Assembly: GCF_023614235.1 (NCBI RefSeq)
Contig: NZ_CP094264.1
Coordinates: forward strand, 1,922,001 to 1,986,000
Direction of reading: 5' to 3'
Origin: Streptomyces sp. MRC013
GTDB lineage: Bacteria; Actinomycetota; Actinomycetes; Streptomycetales; Streptomycetaceae
DNA length: 64,000 nucleotides
This document shows positions 10,156 through 20,779 of this stretch, piece after piece. Each line of letters starts with the position of its first letter. Position 1 is the stretch's first letter. The notes beneath the pieces were generated by a model. The model was not told where the DNA came from. It saw only the letters and a program-made list of their open reading frames with translations, and ran no database searches. Made by a program: the position numbers and the translations under genes.

Positions 10156-11178
10156 TCAGTACTGCTCGGTCTCGACGAAACCCGCGTCCGCGTCGTCGTC
10201 GGCGCCGAAGGCGTCGGCGGCGGCGGTCGGGTCGAATCCGGGCGGGCTGTCCTTGAGGGCCAGGCCCATGCCGGCCAGCTTCGCCTTGACCTCGTCGATC
10301 GACTTCGCACCGAAGTTGCGGATGTCGAGCAGGTCGGCCTCGGAGCGGGCGACGAGCTCACCCACGGAGTGGATGCCCTCGCGCTTGAGGCAGTTGTAGG
10401 AGCGGACCGTGAGCTCCAGCTCCTCGATCGGCAGCGCCAGGTCGGCGGCGAGGGCAGCGTCCGTCGGGGACGGGCCCATGTCGATGCCCTCGGCGTCGAT
10501 GTTCAGCTCGCGGGCGAGACCGAACAGCTCGACCAGGGTCTTGCCGGCGGACGCCATGGCGTCGCGCGGGCGCATGGCCTGCTTGGTCTCGACGTCGACG
10601 ATGAGCTTGTCGAAGTCGGTGCGCTGCTCGACTCGGGTCGCCTCGACCTTGTAGGTGACCTTGAGGACCGGCGAGTAGATGGAGTCGACCGGGATGCGGC
10701 CGATCTCCTGGCCGACCTGCTTGTTCTGCACGGCGGAGACGTAGCCGCGGCCGCGCTCGACGGTCAGCTCCATCTCCAGCTTGCCCTTGCCGTTGAGCGT
10801 GGCGAGCACCAGGTCGGGGTTGTGGACCTCGACGCCGGCCGGCGGGGCGATGTCGGCGGCGGTCACCAGGCCCGGGCCCTGCTTGCGCAGGTACATGACG
10901 ACGGGCTCGTCGTGCTCGCTGGACACGACCAGCTGCTTGATGTTGAGGATGAGGTCGGTGACGTCCTCCTTGACGCCCGGCACGGTGGTGAACTCGTGCA
11001 GGACCCCGTCGATGCGGATGGACGTGACGGCCGCACCCGGGATCGAGGAGAGAAGCGTACGGCGGAGGCTGTTGCCGAGCGTGTAGCCGAAGCCCGGCTC
11101 CAGCGGCTCGATGACGAACCGCGAGCGGTACTCGTCGACGACCTCTTCGGTCAGCGAGGGGCGCTGAGCGATCAGCAT
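10156..11178 (-). CDS. rpoA: DNA-directed RNA polymerase subunit alpha
   Basis: Alpha dimerises to nucleate RNA polymerase assembly and contacts activators and upstream DNA with its C-terminal domain. The start [21 protein letters not shown] gives 340 residues. The N-terminal domain includes [15 protein letters not shown]. After a linker the C-terminal domain reads [19 protein letters not shown] and [13 protein letters not shown]. The tail is acidic. It lies between rpsK and rplQ, as usual. Confidence 0.98.
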   Translation of the reverse strand: MLIAQRPSLTEEVVDEYRSRFVIEPLEPGFGYTLGNSLRRTLLSSIPGAAVTSIRIDGVLHEFTTVPGVKEDVTDLILNIKQLVVSSEHDEPVVMYLRKQGPGLVTAADIAPPAGVEVHNPDLVLATLNGKGKLEMELTVERGRGYVSAVQNKQVGQEIGRIPVDSIYSPVLKVTYKVEATRVEQRTDFDKLIVDVETKQAMRPRDAMASAGKTLVELFGLARELNIDAEGIDMGPSPTDAALAADLALPIEELELTVRSYNCLKREGIHSVGELVARSEADLLDIRNFGAKSIDEVKAKLAGMGLALKDSPPGFDPTAAADAFGADDDADAGFVETEQY

Positions 11179-11305
11179 GGTGTTTTCCTTCAGTCGTGGA
11201 CGCCCGCTATTTGACGTCCTCGGATACGGCAAGGGTACGGGCGGAAGGACCCGGAGGGGTCCTTCCGCCCGAACACGTCGACCGCAGGTGCCTGGGCACC
11301 TGGGA

Positions 11306-11710
11306 TCAGACGCGCCTCCGCTTCGGCGGGCGGCAGCCGTTGTGCGGGGTCGGCGTGACGTCCTGGATGGAGCCGACCTCGAGGCCGGTCGCCTGCAGGG
11401 AGCGGATCGCGGTCTCACGACCGGAGCCCGGGCCCTTGACGAAAACGTCGACCTTGCGCATGCCGTGCTCCTGCGCGCGGCGGGCGGCCGACTCGGCGGC
11501 CATCTGCGCGGCGAACGGAGTCGACTTGCGGGAGCCCTTGAAGCCGACGTGGCCGGCGGAGGCCCAGGAGATCACGTTGCCGGAGGGGTCCGTGATCGAA
11601 ACGATGGTGTTGTTGAACGTGCTCTTGATGTGCGCGTGGCCGTGAGCGACGTTCTTCTTTTCCTTGCGGCGCACCTTCTTGGCAGCGCCCTGACGTCCCT
11701 TGGGGGGCAT
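11306..11710 (-). CDS. rpsK: 30S ribosomal protein S11
   Basis: S11 forms the platform of the small subunit. The 134-residue protein has an N-terminal lysine-rich segment ([14 protein letters not shown]), the core [20 protein letters not shown], and ends with the conserved [13 protein letters not shown]. It follows rpsM at 62 bases and precedes rpoA. Confidence 0.98.
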   Translation of the reverse strand: MPPKGRQGAAKKVRRKEKKNVAHGHAHIKSTFNNTIVSITDPSGNVISWASAGHVGFKGSRKSTPFAAQMAAESAARRAQEHGMRKVDVFVKGPGSGRETAIRSLQATGLEVGSIQDVTPTPHNGCRPPKRRRV

Positions 11711-11772
11711 CTCTTAACTCCTACGGGAGGTGGTCGGTCCTACAGCGAAGACCGCGGACAGTCCGCTGCGGA

Positions 11773-12153
11773 CTACTTCTTGCCCGGCTTCTTCTTGCCG
11801 GCGATGGCGCGACGCGGGCCCTTGCGGGTACGGGCGTTCGTGCTGGTGCGCTGACCACGGACCGGCAGGCCACGGCGGTGGCGCAGACCCTGGTACGTGC
11901 CGATCTCGACCTTGCGGCGGATGTCGGCCTGGATCTCGCGGCGGAGGTCACCCTCGGTCTTGAGGTTGGCGTCCACGTACTCGCGGATCTTGACCAGGTC
12001 CTCCTCGGACAGGTCGCGAACGCGGGTGTTCGGGTTCACACCGGTGGCGGCGAGGGTCTCCTTCGCCAGGGTGCGGCCGATGCCGAAGACGTAGGTGAGT
12101 GCGACCTCCACGCGCTTGTCGCGCGGGATGTCGACACCGGAAACGCGTGCCAT
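11773..12153 (-). CDS. rpsM: 30S ribosomal protein S13
   Basis: S13 sits at the head of the 30S subunit and contacts L5 and P-site tRNA. The 126-residue product begins [21 protein letters not shown], has the [23 protein letters not shown]-binding signature (residues near 90-110), and ends in a lysine-rich tail GKKKPGKK. It is the first gene of the rpsM-rpsK-rpoA-rplQ group, 190 bases after rpmJ. Confidence 0.98.
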   Translation of the reverse strand: MARVSGVDIPRDKRVEVALTYVFGIGRTLAKETLAATGVNPNTRVRDLSEEDLVKIREYVDANLKTEGDLRREIQADIRRKVEIGTYQGLRHRRGLPVRGQRTSTNARTRKGPRRAIAGKKKPGKK

Positions 12154-12343
12154 TCACTGGCTCCTGTGTGATCGGGGGTCTTCCGCAGTGCCGCTCTCTG
12201 GCCGCCGTACGAGGTACGGACCAGGTCCCCGGCCCCCGCCGGAGGTGTCGCCAGCCGGAACGGCCCGGCGGGCACTGCGTATGTACGGGTTACTTGCGTC
12301 GCGCGTGAGCTGCGAGGTGCAGGTAGGTGTAGGTCGGCGTACG

Positions 12344-12457
12344 TCAGCCCTGGCGCTGCTTGTGGCGCAGGTTGTCGCAGATGACCATGACCCGGCCGTG
12401 GCGGCGGATCACCTTGCACTTGTCGCAGATCTTCTTGACGCTCGGCTTGACCTTCAT
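12344..12457 (-). CDS. rpmJ: 50S ribosomal protein L36 (zinc-binding form)
   Basis: A 37-residue protein starting [20 protein letters not shown]. Two cysteines in CDKC, then Cys in VICDN and His in LRHKQ, form the C-C-C-H zinc site of the C+ type. This is the form replaced by a zinc-free paralogue under zinc starvation in many actinobacteria; none is seen in this window. It lies 58 bases downstream of infA. Confidence 0.97.
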   Translation of the reverse strand: MKVKPSVKKICDKCKVIRRHGRVMVICDNLRHKQRQG

Positions 12458-12515
12458 GGGATGTGAGGTTCTCCGGGTCAGTGCCAGCACCCCGCGGAGG
12501 GGGCGCGGACAAGAT

Positions 12516-12737
12516 CTACTTGTAGCGGTAGACGATCCGGCCACGCGTCAGGTCGTACGGGGACAGCTCCACGACGACCCTGTCATCCGGGAGGATGCGG
12601 ATGTAGTGCATCCGCATCTTGCCGCTGATGTGCGCGAGGACCTTGTGACCGTTCTGGAGCTCCACCTTGAACATGGCGTTCGGCAGGGACTCGATCACGG
12701 TGCCCTCGATCTCGATGGCACCTTGCTTCTTGGCCAC
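12516..12737 (-). CDS. infA: Translation initiation factor IF-1
   Basis: IF-1 is a single OB-fold protein that occupies the A site during initiation. The 73-residue product reads [20 protein letters not shown] at the start and ends [11 protein letters not shown]. It is followed by rpmJ and lies 168 bases downstream of map. Confidence 0.98.
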   Translation of the reverse strand: MAKKQGAIEIEGTVIESLPNAMFKVELQNGHKVLAHISGKMRMHYIRILPDDRVVVELSPYDLTRGRIVYRYK

Positions 12738-12905
12738 GCTTCGCCCTTCGAATCGGCTACCTTGATCGACTCCCGCTTCCGCGTGCAGGCACGCGGATAC
12801 ACGAGAGCCGACGCATCAGTCTACGCGAGGCCCTTCGAAAAGACGAATCCCCAAGCCTGCCCACCTCACAAGATCCCTAAGCCAGGGGGGCGCGGGGACC
12901 GGCCG

Positions 12906-13742
12906 TCAGGCGAGGGGGTCCGGGGCGGCCGTGACGCCCAGCTCCGCCAGCTTCGCCCGACCGCCGTCCGGAGCGGTGAGGACCAGGGGGCCCTCCTCCG
13001 TCAGGGCCACCGAGTGCTCCCAGTGCGAGGACCATGTGCCGTCCGTCGTGACGACGGTCCAGTCGTCCTCCAGGACCTCCGTGCGCGGCGTGCCGAGGGA
13101 CACCATCGGCTCGATCGCCAGGCAGAAGCCGGGCACCAGCCTCGGGCCCTTGCCGCGCCTGCGCGACACGTAGTTCAGCAGGTGCGGGTCCATGTGCATC
13201 TCGCTGCCGATGCCGTGGCCGCCGTAGTCCTCGATGATCCCGTACTTGCCGCCGCCCGGCTTGGGCTGGCGGCGGATGTACGTCTCGATGGCGCGGGAGA
13301 CGTCCACCAGCCGGTTGCCGTTCCTCATCGCGGCGATGCCGGCCCACATCGACGCCTCGGTCACCCGTGACAGCTCCAGCAGCTCCGGCGCGTGCCCGGA
13401 TCCGACGAACGCGGTGTACGCCGCGTCGCCGTGCCAGCCGTCGACGATGGCGCCCGCGTCGATCGAGATGATGTCGCCGTCCTTCAGGACGACGTCCTCG
13501 CCGGGGATGCCGTGGACCACGACCTCGTTCACCGACGTGCAGATCGTCGCCGGGAAGCCGCCGTGCCCCAGGAAGTTCGACTTCGCCCCGTGCTCCGCGA
13601 TCACCTTCCGCGCCGCCTCGTCCAGGTCCCTGGTGGTGGCTCCCGGAACGGCCACCTCGCGCGTCGCCGCGTGGATGGCCGCGACGACCAGCCCCGCCTC
13701 GCGCATCTTCGCGATCTGCTCCGGGGTCTTGATCTGCACCAT
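12906..13742 (-). CDS. map: Type I methionine aminopeptidase
   Basis: Removes the N-terminal methionine from nascent proteins. The start ATG at 13742 (MVQIKTPEQIAKMREAG) gives 278 residues; longer forms run into non-conserved sequence. The five metal ligands of the family are visible: Asp in SIDAGAIVDGWHGDAAY (two), His in GGHGIG, Glu in AIEPMV and Glu in VALTEEG; the substrate-binding His is in NFLGHGGFP. Encoded after adk with 197 bases between them. Streptomyces often carry a second map elsewhere. Confidence 0.96.
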   Translation of the reverse strand: MVQIKTPEQIAKMREAGLVVAAIHAATREVAVPGATTRDLDEAARKVIAEHGAKSNFLGHGGFPATICTSVNEVVVHGIPGEDVVLKDGDIISIDAGAIVDGWHGDAAYTAFVGSGHAPELLELSRVTEASMWAGIAAMRNGNRLVDVSRAIETYIRRQPKPGGGKYGIIEDYGGHGIGSEMHMDPHLLNYVSRRRGKGPRLVPGFCLAIEPMVSLGTPRTEVLEDDWTVVTTDGTWSSHWEHSVALTEEGPLVLTAPDGGRAKLAELGVTAAPDPLA

Positions 13743-13938
13743 GACGGCAAACGCCTTTCTCGGACCTCTGGAGGGTCCAGTGGGGGGCTCTCGGTACAAC
13801 GATACGGGCCGCACCCGCGCCAACGGCTTCGGCCGCGGCGCCCCGGGAGGACGCCGCGGCCGAAGCGCGGGGACTGCGTGTGATCCCGGGCCGGGCGGAG
13901 CCGGGGCGCCGGGGAGCGTACTGCGGGTCGACGGCGAC

Positions 13939-14598
13939 CTACACGGCGTGCTCGCCGCTCAGCGCCGCCATGGCCCGCTCGGTCACCTCGTCGACCTTGC
14001 CGAGCGCGGAGATCGTGACCACGAGGCCCTGGGCCCGGTAGTGGTCGATGATCGGCTCGGTCTGCGTGTGGTAGACCTCCAGCCGCGTGCGGACGGTCCC
14101 CTCGGAGTCGTCGTCGCGCTGGTACAGCTCGCCGCCGCAGACGTCGCAGACGCCGCCCTGCTTCGGCGGGGAGTACGTCACGTGGAAGACGTGCGCGCTG
14201 TCGTTGCGGCAGATGCGACGGCCGGCGATCCGCTTCACGACCTCGTCCTCCGGGACCTCCAGGTCCAGGACGGCGTCCAGCTTCATGTCCGCGGCCTCGA
14301 GCATCGCGTCGAGCGCCTTCGCCTGGGCGACGTTGCGCGGGAAGCCGTCGAGCAGGAAGCCGCCCTCGGCGTCCGGCTGCTCCATGCGGTCCTTGGCCAT
14401 CCCGATCGTGACCTCGTCGGGCACCAGGTTGCCGGCGTCCATGTACGCCTTGGCCTGCTTGCCCAGCTCCGTGCCCTGACTGATGTTTGCCCGGAACAGG
14501 TCACCCGTGGAGATGTGCGGAATCGACAGATTCCTGGCAAGGAACGCGGCCTGCGTACCCTTGCCGGCTCCGGGTGGTCCGACGAGGACGATTCGCAT
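13939..14598 (-). CDS. adk: Adenylate kinase
   Basis: Converts AMP and ATP to two ADP. The 219-residue protein starts MRIVLVGPPGAGKGTQ (P-loop at residues 8-16), has the AMP-site STGDLFRANI and the GFPRNVAQA segment. A long LID domain with Cys in RRICRND and CDVCGG suggests structural zinc. Its ATG overlaps the secY stop (TGATG), so translation is coupled to secY. Confidence 0.98.
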   Translation of the reverse strand: MRIVLVGPPGAGKGTQAAFLARNLSIPHISTGDLFRANISQGTELGKQAKAYMDAGNLVPDEVTIGMAKDRMEQPDAEGGFLLDGFPRNVAQAKALDAMLEAADMKLDAVLDLEVPEDEVVKRIAGRRICRNDSAHVFHVTYSPPKQGGVCDVCGGELYQRDDDSEGTVRTRLEVYHTQTEPIIDHYRAQGLVVTISALGKVDEVTERAMAALSGEHAV

Positions 14599-15917
14599 CA
14601 GCGGAGGAACCCTTCGTAATTGCGCTGCTGGAGCTGGCTCTCGATCTGCTTCACGGTCTCCAGCCCGACACCCACGATGATGAGGATGCTCGTCCCGCCG
14701 AACGGGAAGTTGGCGTTCGCACCGCCGAAGCCTGCCAACGCCATCGTCGGCACAAGAGCGATCAGGCCCAGGTACAGCGAACCGGGCCAGGTGATCCGGT
14801 TGAGCACGTAGCTCAGGTATTCGGCAGTAGGTCGACCGGCCCGGATGCCCGGGATGAAGCCACCATACTTCTTCATGTTGTCGGCCACTTCCTCGGGGTT
14901 GAACGAGATGGCCACATAGAAGAAGGCGAAGAAGACGATGAGGAAGAAGTAGATCACCGTGTGGATCGGCTTGCCGTCCACCAAATGCTGTTGAATCCAC
15001 GCAGACCACCCCGATGTGCTGTTGCCCGCGAACTGGACGATCAGGATCGGGATGTAGAGCAGCGACGAGGCGAAGATGACGGGAATCACACCCGCCTGGT
15101 TCACCTTGAGGGGGATGTAGGTCGAGGTGCCGCCGTAGGAGCGGCGGCCGATCATGCGCTTCGCGTACTGGACCGGGATCCGGCGCTGGGCCTGCTCGAC
15201 GAAGACCACCAGGGCGACCATCACGAAGCCGATCAGGATGACCGTGCCGAACTCGATCCAGCCCTTGGCGAGCTTGCCGCTCTCCTTGATGGCCCACAGG
15301 GAGCCGGGGAAGCCCGCGGCGATCGAGATGAACATCAGGATCGACATGCCGTTGCCGACGCCGCGGTCGGTGATCAGCTCACCGAGCCACATGACGAGGG
15401 CGGTGCCGGCGGTCATGGTGATGACCATGACGGCGATGGTGAAGATCGACTGGTCGGGGACGATCTGGTCGGCGACGGTGCAGCCGCTGAACAGCGCACC
15501 GCTCTTGGCGGTGGCCACCAGGCCGGTGCCCTGGAGGATGGCCAGGGCGACGGTCAGGTAGCGCGTGTACTGCGTGATCTTCGCCTGCCCGGACTGGCCC
15601 TCCTTCTTCAGGGCCTCGAGCCGCGGGATGACCACGGTCAGCAGCTGAAGGATGATGCTCGCCGTGATGTACGGCATGATGCCGAGCGCGAAGATGGTGA
15701 TCTGCAGCAGGGCACCACCGCTGAACATGTCCATCAGGCCGAGCAGGTTCTTGCTGCCCTGCTGGGCCTGCTTGACACATTGCTGGACGTTCTCGTAGTC
15801 CACACCGGGGACCGGGATGTGTGCACCGAGCCGGTAGAGGACGATGATGCCGAACGTGAAGAGCAGCTTCTTACGCAGGTCGGGCGTCTTGAACGCCCGG
15901 GCGAACGCGGTGAGCAC
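14598..15917 (-). CDS. secY: Preprotein translocase subunit SecY
   Basis: The central channel of the Sec translocon in the cytoplasmic membrane. The 439-residue protein has ten predicted membrane segments. The start GTG at 15917 has an excellent AGGAGG site. Recognisable parts include YRLGAHIPVPGVD near the N-terminus, the plug-region GLMDMFSGGALLQITIFALG, and GIRAGRPTAEYL in the C-terminal half. It heads a secY-adk unit that is separated from rplO by a terminator and about 450 bases. Confidence 0.98.
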   Translation of the reverse strand: MLTAFARAFKTPDLRKKLLFTFGIIVLYRLGAHIPVPGVDYENVQQCVKQAQQGSKNLLGLMDMFSGGALLQITIFALGIMPYITASIILQLLTVVIPRLEALKKEGQSGQAKITQYTRYLTVALAILQGTGLVATAKSGALFSGCTVADQIVPDQSIFTIAVMVITMTAGTALVMWLGELITDRGVGNGMSILMFISIAAGFPGSLWAIKESGKLAKGWIEFGTVILIGFVMVALVVFVEQAQRRIPVQYAKRMIGRRSYGGTSTYIPLKVNQAGVIPVIFASSLLYIPILIVQFAGNSTSGWSAWIQQHLVDGKPIHTVIYFFLIVFFAFFYVAISFNPEEVADNMKKYGGFIPGIRAGRPTAEYLSYVLNRITWPGSLYLGLIALVPTMALAGFGGANANFPFGGTSILIIVGVGLETVKQIESQLQQRNYEGFLR

Positions 15918-16032
15918 GGTGCCTCCTGCGACCCCCGAGCTAGCGCGTCAGAGGCGACGGGTTTGAAGAATCAGCGGTTACCTGGCAAGGCGGCGCTGTG
16001 CTGGCACAGGCCGCCCGAAGATTAATGGCGCC

Positions 16033-16062
16033 ACCCTACCCGGCCATGCGGCACACGGGAAA
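16033..16062 (-). promoter_or_regulatory. Candidate secY promoter
   Basis: On the minus strand TTTCCC (16057-16062) and TAGGGT (16033-16038) are 18 bases apart, about 120 bases before secY. The -10 fits TANNNT; the -35 is weak. The 452-base gap to rplO otherwise holds only the rplO terminator and very GC-rich sequence. Confidence 0.4.
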
Positions 16063-16314
16063 CATCTGTAGTCACCCACGATCCGAACCCGGTGGCCGGA
16101 CCCCCGCGGCCGGACTCCGCGTCCGGCCCCGGCGCGACCCCTGGGAGGCGGGCGGGAGCGTGCCGGAGCCCACCGGGCGGCGCCGGGGCGCCGGGCGCGG
16201 GGAAGGGCCGTACCCGGGGGCGGGGCGGGTGGACGCGCGCCCTCCGCCGGCGGGCGCGTCGCCCGCACCGGGCCGTACGCGCCCTGGGCGGGCGACACGG
16301 GCGGGGGAAGGCGG

Positions 16315-16354
16315 AAGGCCTGGCAGGGCGCCCGGAGGCGCCCTGCCAGGCCTT
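16315..16354 (-). terminator. Terminator after rplO
   Basis: Perfect 18-bp inverted repeat (arms 16315-16332 and 16337-16354) with a four-base loop, 15 bases past the rplO stop. It splits the spc block so that secY-adk form a separate transcription unit. Confidence 0.87.
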
Positions 16355-16369
16355 CACGTCAGCCGGGGC

Positions 16370-16825
16370 TCAGATGAGCTCGGTGACCGTGCCGCCGGCG
16401 GCGGTGATCTTCTCCTTGGCGGAGCCGGAGACGGCGTCGACCGTCACCTGCAGCGCCACGGAGATCTCGCCCTGACCCAGCACCTTGACGAGCTGGTTCT
16501 TGCGAACCGCGCCCTTGGCGACCAGGCCCTCGACCGTGACCTCGCCACCCTCGGGGTAGAGGGCCGCGAGCTTGTCCAGGTTCACGACCTGGTACTCGGT
16601 CTTGAAGGGGTTCTTGAAGCCCTTCAGCTTCGGGAGGCGCATGTGCAGCGGCATCTGGCCGCCCTCGAAGCGCTCCGGAACCTGGTAGCGGGCCTTCGTG
16701 CCCTTGGTACCACGACCGGCCGTCTTACCCTTCGACGCCTCACCACGACCCACGCGGGTCTTGGCGGTCTTGGCGCCCGGGGCGGGACGGAGGTTGTGGA
16801 TCTTCAGCGGGTTGTTCTCCGCCAT
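16370..16825 (-). CDS. rplO: 50S ribosomal protein L15
   Basis: A late assembly protein of the large subunit. The 151-residue product begins [20 protein letters not shown], carries the glycine-rich [19 protein letters not shown] and the [18 protein letters not shown] signature. Last gene of the spc transcription unit here, two bases after rpmD. Confidence 0.98.
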   Translation of the reverse strand: MAENNPLKIHNLRPAPGAKTAKTRVGRGEASKGKTAGRGTKGTKARYQVPERFEGGQMPLHMRLPKLKGFKNPFKTEYQVVNLDKLAALYPEGGEVTVEGLVAKGAVRKNQLVKVLGQGEISVALQVTVDAVSGSAKEKITAAGGTVTELI

Positions 16826-16827
16826 GA

Positions 16828-17010
16828 TCAGTCGACCTCCTCGACCGTCACGAGGTGGCGGACGGTGTGCACCATGCCGCGGAACTCGGGGCGGTCCTCC
16901 TTGACGACCACGTCGTTCAGGCGCTTGAGCCCGAGCGAACGCAGCGTGTCGCGGTGGTTCTGCTTGCTGCCGATGTACGACTTCGTCTGCGTGATCTTCA
17001 GGCGGGCCAT
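16828..17010 (-). CDS. rpmD: 50S ribosomal protein L30
   Basis: A 60-residue protein, [20 protein letters not shown], with the L30 pattern [15 protein letters not shown] and the [12 protein letters not shown] end. Its ATG overlaps the rpsE stop (TAATG), and its stop is two bases from rplO. Confidence 0.97.
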   Translation of the reverse strand: MARLKITQTKSYIGSKQNHRDTLRSLGLKRLNDVVVKEDRPEFRGMVHTVRHLVTVEEVD

Positions 17011-17615
17011 TACGCACCCACCCCGGCACGCGCACGCAGCAGGGCCGCGGGGGCGACGTCCTCGAGCGGCAGACCGCGGCGGGCCGCGATCTCCTCGGGG
17101 CGCTGCAGGCCCTTCAGGGCCTCCACGGTCGCGTGCACGATGTTGATCGCGTTGTCGGAGCCGAGCGACTTCGACAGGATGTCGTGGACGCCGGCGCACT
17201 CGAGCACGGCGCGCACCGGGCCACCGGCGATGACGCCGGTACCGGGGGAAGCCGGCTTGAGCAGGACGACGCCCGCGGCCTTCTCGCCCTGGATCGGGTG
17301 CGGGATGGTGCCCTGGATGCGGGGGACCTTGAAGAAGTGCTTCTTGGCCTCCTCCACACCCTTGGCGATGGCGGCCGGCACCTCCTTGGCCTTGCCGTAA
17401 CCGACGCCCACGGTGCCGTCACCGTCGCCCACCACGACCAGCGCGGTGAAGCTGAAGCGACGACCACCCTTCACAACCTTGGCGACGCGGTTGATCGCGA
17501 CGACGCGCTCGACGTACGCGGTCTTCTCGGCGGCAGCAGCGCCGCCGTCACGGCCCTTCCGGTCCCGCCGCTCGCCGCCACCGGCACCGCTTCCGCGGCG
17601 CTGGGGTCCAGCCAT
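17010..17615 (-). CDS. rpsE: 30S ribosomal protein S5
   Basis: S5 acts in decoding accuracy and mRNA unwinding. The 201-residue protein has a Gly/Arg-rich N-terminal extension (about 35 residues), then [19 protein letters not shown] and [20 protein letters not shown], the two S5 domains. It lies 41 bases after rplR. Confidence 0.98.
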   Translation of the reverse strand: MAGPQRRGSGAGGGERRDRKGRDGGAAAAEKTAYVERVVAINRVAKVVKGGRRFSFTALVVVGDGDGTVGVGYGKAKEVPAAIAKGVEEAKKHFFKVPRIQGTIPHPIQGEKAAGVVLLKPASPGTGVIAGGPVRAVLECAGVHDILSKSLGSDNAINIVHATVEALKGLQRPEEIAARRGLPLEDVAPAALLRARAGVGA

Positions 17616-17656
17616 TGGAATTACCTCTCTCTGTTTCCGCTAGCTACGGAACCGGC

Positions 17657-18040
17657 TCAGAACTTCAGGCCGGCTTCGCGGGCGGCGTCCGCCAGGGCGG
17701 CGATGCGCCCCGCGTACCTGTTGCCGCCACGGTCGAACACGACAGCCTCGACACCGGCGGCCTTGGCGCGCTCGGCGACGAGCTTGCCGACCTGCTGGGC
17801 CTTGGCCGACTTGTCGCCTTCGCCGCCGCGGATGGACGCGTCCAGGGTCGACGCCGACGCCACGGTGTGACCCGCGGTGTCGTCGATGACCTGGGCGGTG
17901 ATCCCACGGTTGGACCGGGTGACGACCAGGCGCGGACGCTCGGCGGTACCCGAGACCTTCTTGCGGATGCGGATGTGGCGACGCTTCAGGGCAGCACCCT
18001 TGTAGGCCTTGCCCTTGGCAATCTTCACGCCGTATGCCAT
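17657..18040 (-). CDS. rplR: 50S ribosomal protein L18
   Basis: A 127-residue 5S-rRNA-binding protein. The start [20 protein letters not shown] is followed by the core [20 protein letters not shown] and it ends [20 protein letters not shown]. It is three bases after rplF. Confidence 0.97.
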   Translation of the reverse strand: MAYGVKIAKGKAYKGAALKRRHIRIRKKVSGTAERPRLVVTRSNRGITAQVIDDTAGHTVASASTLDASIRGGEGDKSAKAQQVGKLVAERAKAAGVEAVVFDRGGNRYAGRIAALADAAREAGLKF

Positions 18041-18043
18041 GGC

Positions 18044-18583
18044 TTACTTACCAGCCTTTCCGACCTTGCGGCGGATGACCTCGCCCGCGTACTTCACGCC
18101 CTTGGCCTTGTACGGGTCGGGCTTGCGCAGCTTGCGGATGTTCGCGGCGACCTCGCCGACCTTCTGCTTGTCGATGCCCTCGACCGAGAACTTGGTCGGC
18201 GACTCGACCTTGAACGAGATGCCCTCGGGCGCCTCGACGAGGATCGGGTGGCTGTAGCCGAGCTGGAACTCCAGGTTGGAGCCCTTCGCGGCGACGCGGT
18301 AACCGACACCGCTGATCTCGAGCGCCTTCGTGTACCCCTGGGTCACACCGGTGATCATGTTGGCCACCAGCGTGCGGGACAGGCCGTGCAGGGCCTTGTT
18401 CTGACGCTCGTCGTTGGGGCGGGTGACGCTCAGCACGCCGTCCTCACCCTTGACGATCTCGATCGGCGCGGCGACGGTGTGGGTCAGGGTGCCCTTGGGG
18501 CCCTTCACCTGGACCGTACGGCCATCGATGGTGACGTCCACGCCGGCGGGAACCGTGATGGGGAGCTTGCCGATACGCGACAT
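18044..18583 (-). CDS. rplF: 50S ribosomal protein L6
   Basis: A 179-residue two-domain protein near the sarcin-ricin loop. It begins [20 protein letters not shown]. The C-terminal RNA-binding signature reads [20 protein letters not shown]. It lies 21 bases after rpsH. Confidence 0.98.
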   Translation of the reverse strand: MSRIGKLPITVPAGVDVTIDGRTVQVKGPKGTLTHTVAAPIEIVKGEDGVLSVTRPNDERQNKALHGLSRTLVANMITGVTQGYTKALEISGVGYRVAAKGSNLEFQLGYSHPILVEAPEGISFKVESPTKFSVEGIDKQKVGEVAANIRKLRKPDPYKAKGVKYAGEVIRRKVGKAGK

Positions 18584-18604
18584 TGGCTTTTCCTCCGTTC
18601 CCGA

Positions 18605-19003
18605 CTACCAGACGTAGGCGAGGACTTCCCCACCCACGCCCTTCTTCTGCGCCTGCTGGCCGGTCAGGAGGCCGTGCGACGTGGAGATGATCGCCACGCC
18701 GAGACCGCCGAGGACCTTCGGCAGGTTGGTGGACTTCGCGTAGACCCGGAGACCGGGCTTCGAGATCCGCTTGATGCCCGCGATGGAGCGCTCGCGGTTC
18801 GGGCCGAACTTCAGCTCGAGGACGAGGTTCTTGCCGACCTCGGCGTCCTCGACCTTCCAGCCCGTGATGAAGCCCTCCTGCTTGAGGATCTCCGCGATGT
18901 GGGACTTGATCTTGCTGTGCGGCATCGTCACGGAGTCGTGGTACGCCGAGTTCGCGTTCCGCAGACGCGTAAGCATGTCTGCGATCGGATCAGTCATGGT
19001 CAT
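18605..19003 (-). CDS. rpsH: 30S ribosomal protein S8
   Basis: A 132-residue 16S rRNA-binding protein that in E. coli also represses the spc operon. It begins [20 protein letters not shown] (or two codons later) and ends [20 protein letters not shown] followed by a short tail. The gap of 236 bases to the upstream rpsN is long for this operon and contains no clear gene. Confidence 0.98.
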   Translation of the reverse strand: MTMTDPIADMLTRLRNANSAYHDSVTMPHSKIKSHIAEILKQEGFITGWKVEDAEVGKNLVLELKFGPNRERSIAGIKRISKPGLRVYAKSTNLPKVLGGLGVAIISTSHGLLTGQQAQKKGVGGEVLAYVW

Positions 19004-19239
19004 GAATTGGCCTTCGGCCTCTCTCGCCGGGGTTTCCTGTATGCGCCATCCCTCTCCCCGCTCATGGGCGGGACGGGTGCGGTGCGGGGACCTACGGCGT
19101 AGTAAGCGTTATCTAGCGGGCTCGGCCCGCGGGCGTCCGGGCGGCAGGCGCCCAACCCCACAAGCCTACGGCATGTGGAGGAGGGCCCCTGCCGGCCGGT
19201 CTGCTTACCGAGAGCCCGGCGTCAACCCAACTGGGCTGA

Positions 19240-19425
19240 CTACCAGGAGCTCTTGGTCACGCCCGGCAGCTCGCCGCGGTGAGCCATCTCACGGAGGCAC
19301 ACGCGGCACAGGCCGAACTTGCGGTAGACGGAGTGGGGCCGGCCGCAGCGCTGGCAGCGGGTGTACGCGCGCACACCGAACTTCGGCTTGCGGGCGGCCT
19401 TAGCGATCAGAGCCTTCTTCGCCAC
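19240..19425 (-). CDS. rpsN: 30S ribosomal protein S14, zinc-binding type
   Basis: A 61-residue short (type Z) S14. It starts at GTG 19425 after AAGGAGAA and reads [20 protein letters not shown]. The zinc site is two CXXC pairs (CQRCG and CRVC). This form lies in the spc operon, while zinc-free S14 paralogues of actinobacteria are usually elsewhere. Confidence 0.97.
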   Translation of the reverse strand: MAKKALIAKAARKPKFGVRAYTRCQRCGRPHSVYRKFGLCRVCLREMAHRGELPGVTKSSW

Positions 19426-19427
19426 GG

Positions 19428-19985
19428 TCAGTTCTCCTTGAACGGGAAGCCGAGGTGACGGAGGAGGGCACGACCCTCGTCGTCGTTGGTCGCCGTGGTG
19501 ACCACGGTGATGTCCATGCCCCGGACCCGGTCGATCTTGTCCTGGTCGATCTCGTGGAACATGACCTGCTCCGTGAGACCGAAGGTGTAGTTGCCACGGC
19601 CGTCGAACTGCTTCGGGGACAGACCGCGGAAGTCGCGGATGCGCGGCAGCGCGAGCGACAGGGTGCGGTCGAGGAACTCCCACATGCGGTCGCCACGGAG
19701 CGTGACGTGGGCACCGATCGGCTGACCCTCGCGCAGCTTGAACTGCGCGATGGACTTGCGGGCCTTGGTGACGGCCGGCTTCTGACCGGTGATCGTGGTG
19801 AGGTCGCGGATGGCGCCCTCGATCAGCTTGGAGTCGCGGGCGGCGTCGCCCACACCCATGTTGACCACGATCTTGACGAGGCCCGGAACCTGCATGACGT
19901 TCTCGTACTTGAACTCGTCACGCAGCTTGCCGACGATCTCCTCGCGGTACTTCGTCTTGAGACGCGGGGTCGTGGTGGTAGCCAT
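19428..19985 (-). CDS. rplE: 50S ribosomal protein L5
   Basis: Binds 5S rRNA and touches P-site tRNA. The 185-residue product contains [19 protein letters not shown] and [19 protein letters not shown]. Its ATG overlaps the rplX stop (TGATG); rpsN begins two bases downstream. Confidence 0.98.
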   Translation of the reverse strand: MATTTTPRLKTKYREEIVGKLRDEFKYENVMQVPGLVKIVVNMGVGDAARDSKLIEGAIRDLTTITGQKPAVTKARKSIAQFKLREGQPIGAHVTLRGDRMWEFLDRTLSLALPRIRDFRGLSPKQFDGRGNYTFGLTEQVMFHEIDQDKIDRVRGMDITVVTTATNDDEGRALLRHLGFPFKEN

Positions 19986-20308
19986 CAGATGTCCTCACCC
20001 GTCCGCTTGGCAACGCGGATCTTGTTGCCGTTCTCGTCGAAGCGGTAACCGACGCGGGTCACGACCTTCTTGCCGTCCTTCTCCACGACGAGCTGGACGT
20101 TGCTCACGTGGATGGGGGCTTCGACCGTGACGATGCCGCCGGCCTGCGAGGCGCGGCCCGGCTGGTTCGCCTTGGTGTGCTTCTTGACCCGGTTGACACC
20201 CTCGACCAGGACGCGGTCCTCACGGGGGAAGGCCGCGATGACCTTGCCCTGCTTGCCCTTGTCCTTGCCGGTGATGACCTGGACCAGGTCACCCTTCTTG
20301 ATCTTCAT
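19985..20308 (-). CDS. rplX: 50S ribosomal protein L24
   Basis: A 107-residue KOW-domain assembly initiator. It begins [20 protein letters not shown], with [19 protein letters not shown] next, and includes a basic C-terminal segment. It is two bases downstream of rplN. Confidence 0.98.
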   Translation of the reverse strand: MKIKKGDLVQVITGKDKGKQGKVIAAFPREDRVLVEGVNRVKKHTKANQPGRASQAGGIVTVEAPIHVSNVQLVVEKDGKKVVTRVGYRFDENGNKIRVAKRTGEDI

Positions 20309-20310
20309 GC

Positions 20311-20679
20311 TTACAGCACCTCCGGCGCGAGCGAGATGATCTTCATGAACTTCTTCTCGCGCAGCTCACGGCCGACCGGGCCGAAGATACGGGTGCCGCG
20401 AGGGTCGCCGTCGTTCTTCAGAATGACGGCGGCGTTCTCGTCGAAGCGGATGTACGAGCCGTCCTGGCGGCGGCGCTCCTTGACGGTGCGAACGATGACC
20501 GCCTTGACGACGTCACCCTTCTTCACGTTGCCACCGGGGATCGCGTCCTTGACGGTGGCGACGATGACGTCACCGATGCCCGCGTAGCGGCGACCGGAGC
20601 CACCGAGCACACGGATGCAAAGGATCTCCTTCGCACCAGTGTTGTCGGCGACACGCAGTCGCGACTCCTGCTGGATCAC
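20311..20679 (-). CDS. rplN: 50S ribosomal protein L14
   Basis: A 122-residue protein at the subunit interface. It begins [20 protein letters not shown]. The signature [20 protein letters not shown] is intact. It lies 100 bases after rpsQ. Confidence 0.98.
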   Translation of the reverse strand: MIQQESRLRVADNTGAKEILCIRVLGGSGRRYAGIGDVIVATVKDAIPGGNVKKGDVVKAVIVRTVKERRRQDGSYIRFDENAAVILKNDGDPRGTRIFGPVGRELREKKFMKIISLAPEVL

Positions 20680-20779
20680 GTCTATCTCCTGATTGTCTGC
20701 CGGTTCCCGGCGCCCGTGGGCGGACCCACGGGGCGCCGAGCCTGGCGGAACGAACCTGAAGGGTTACCCCTTCAAGTGC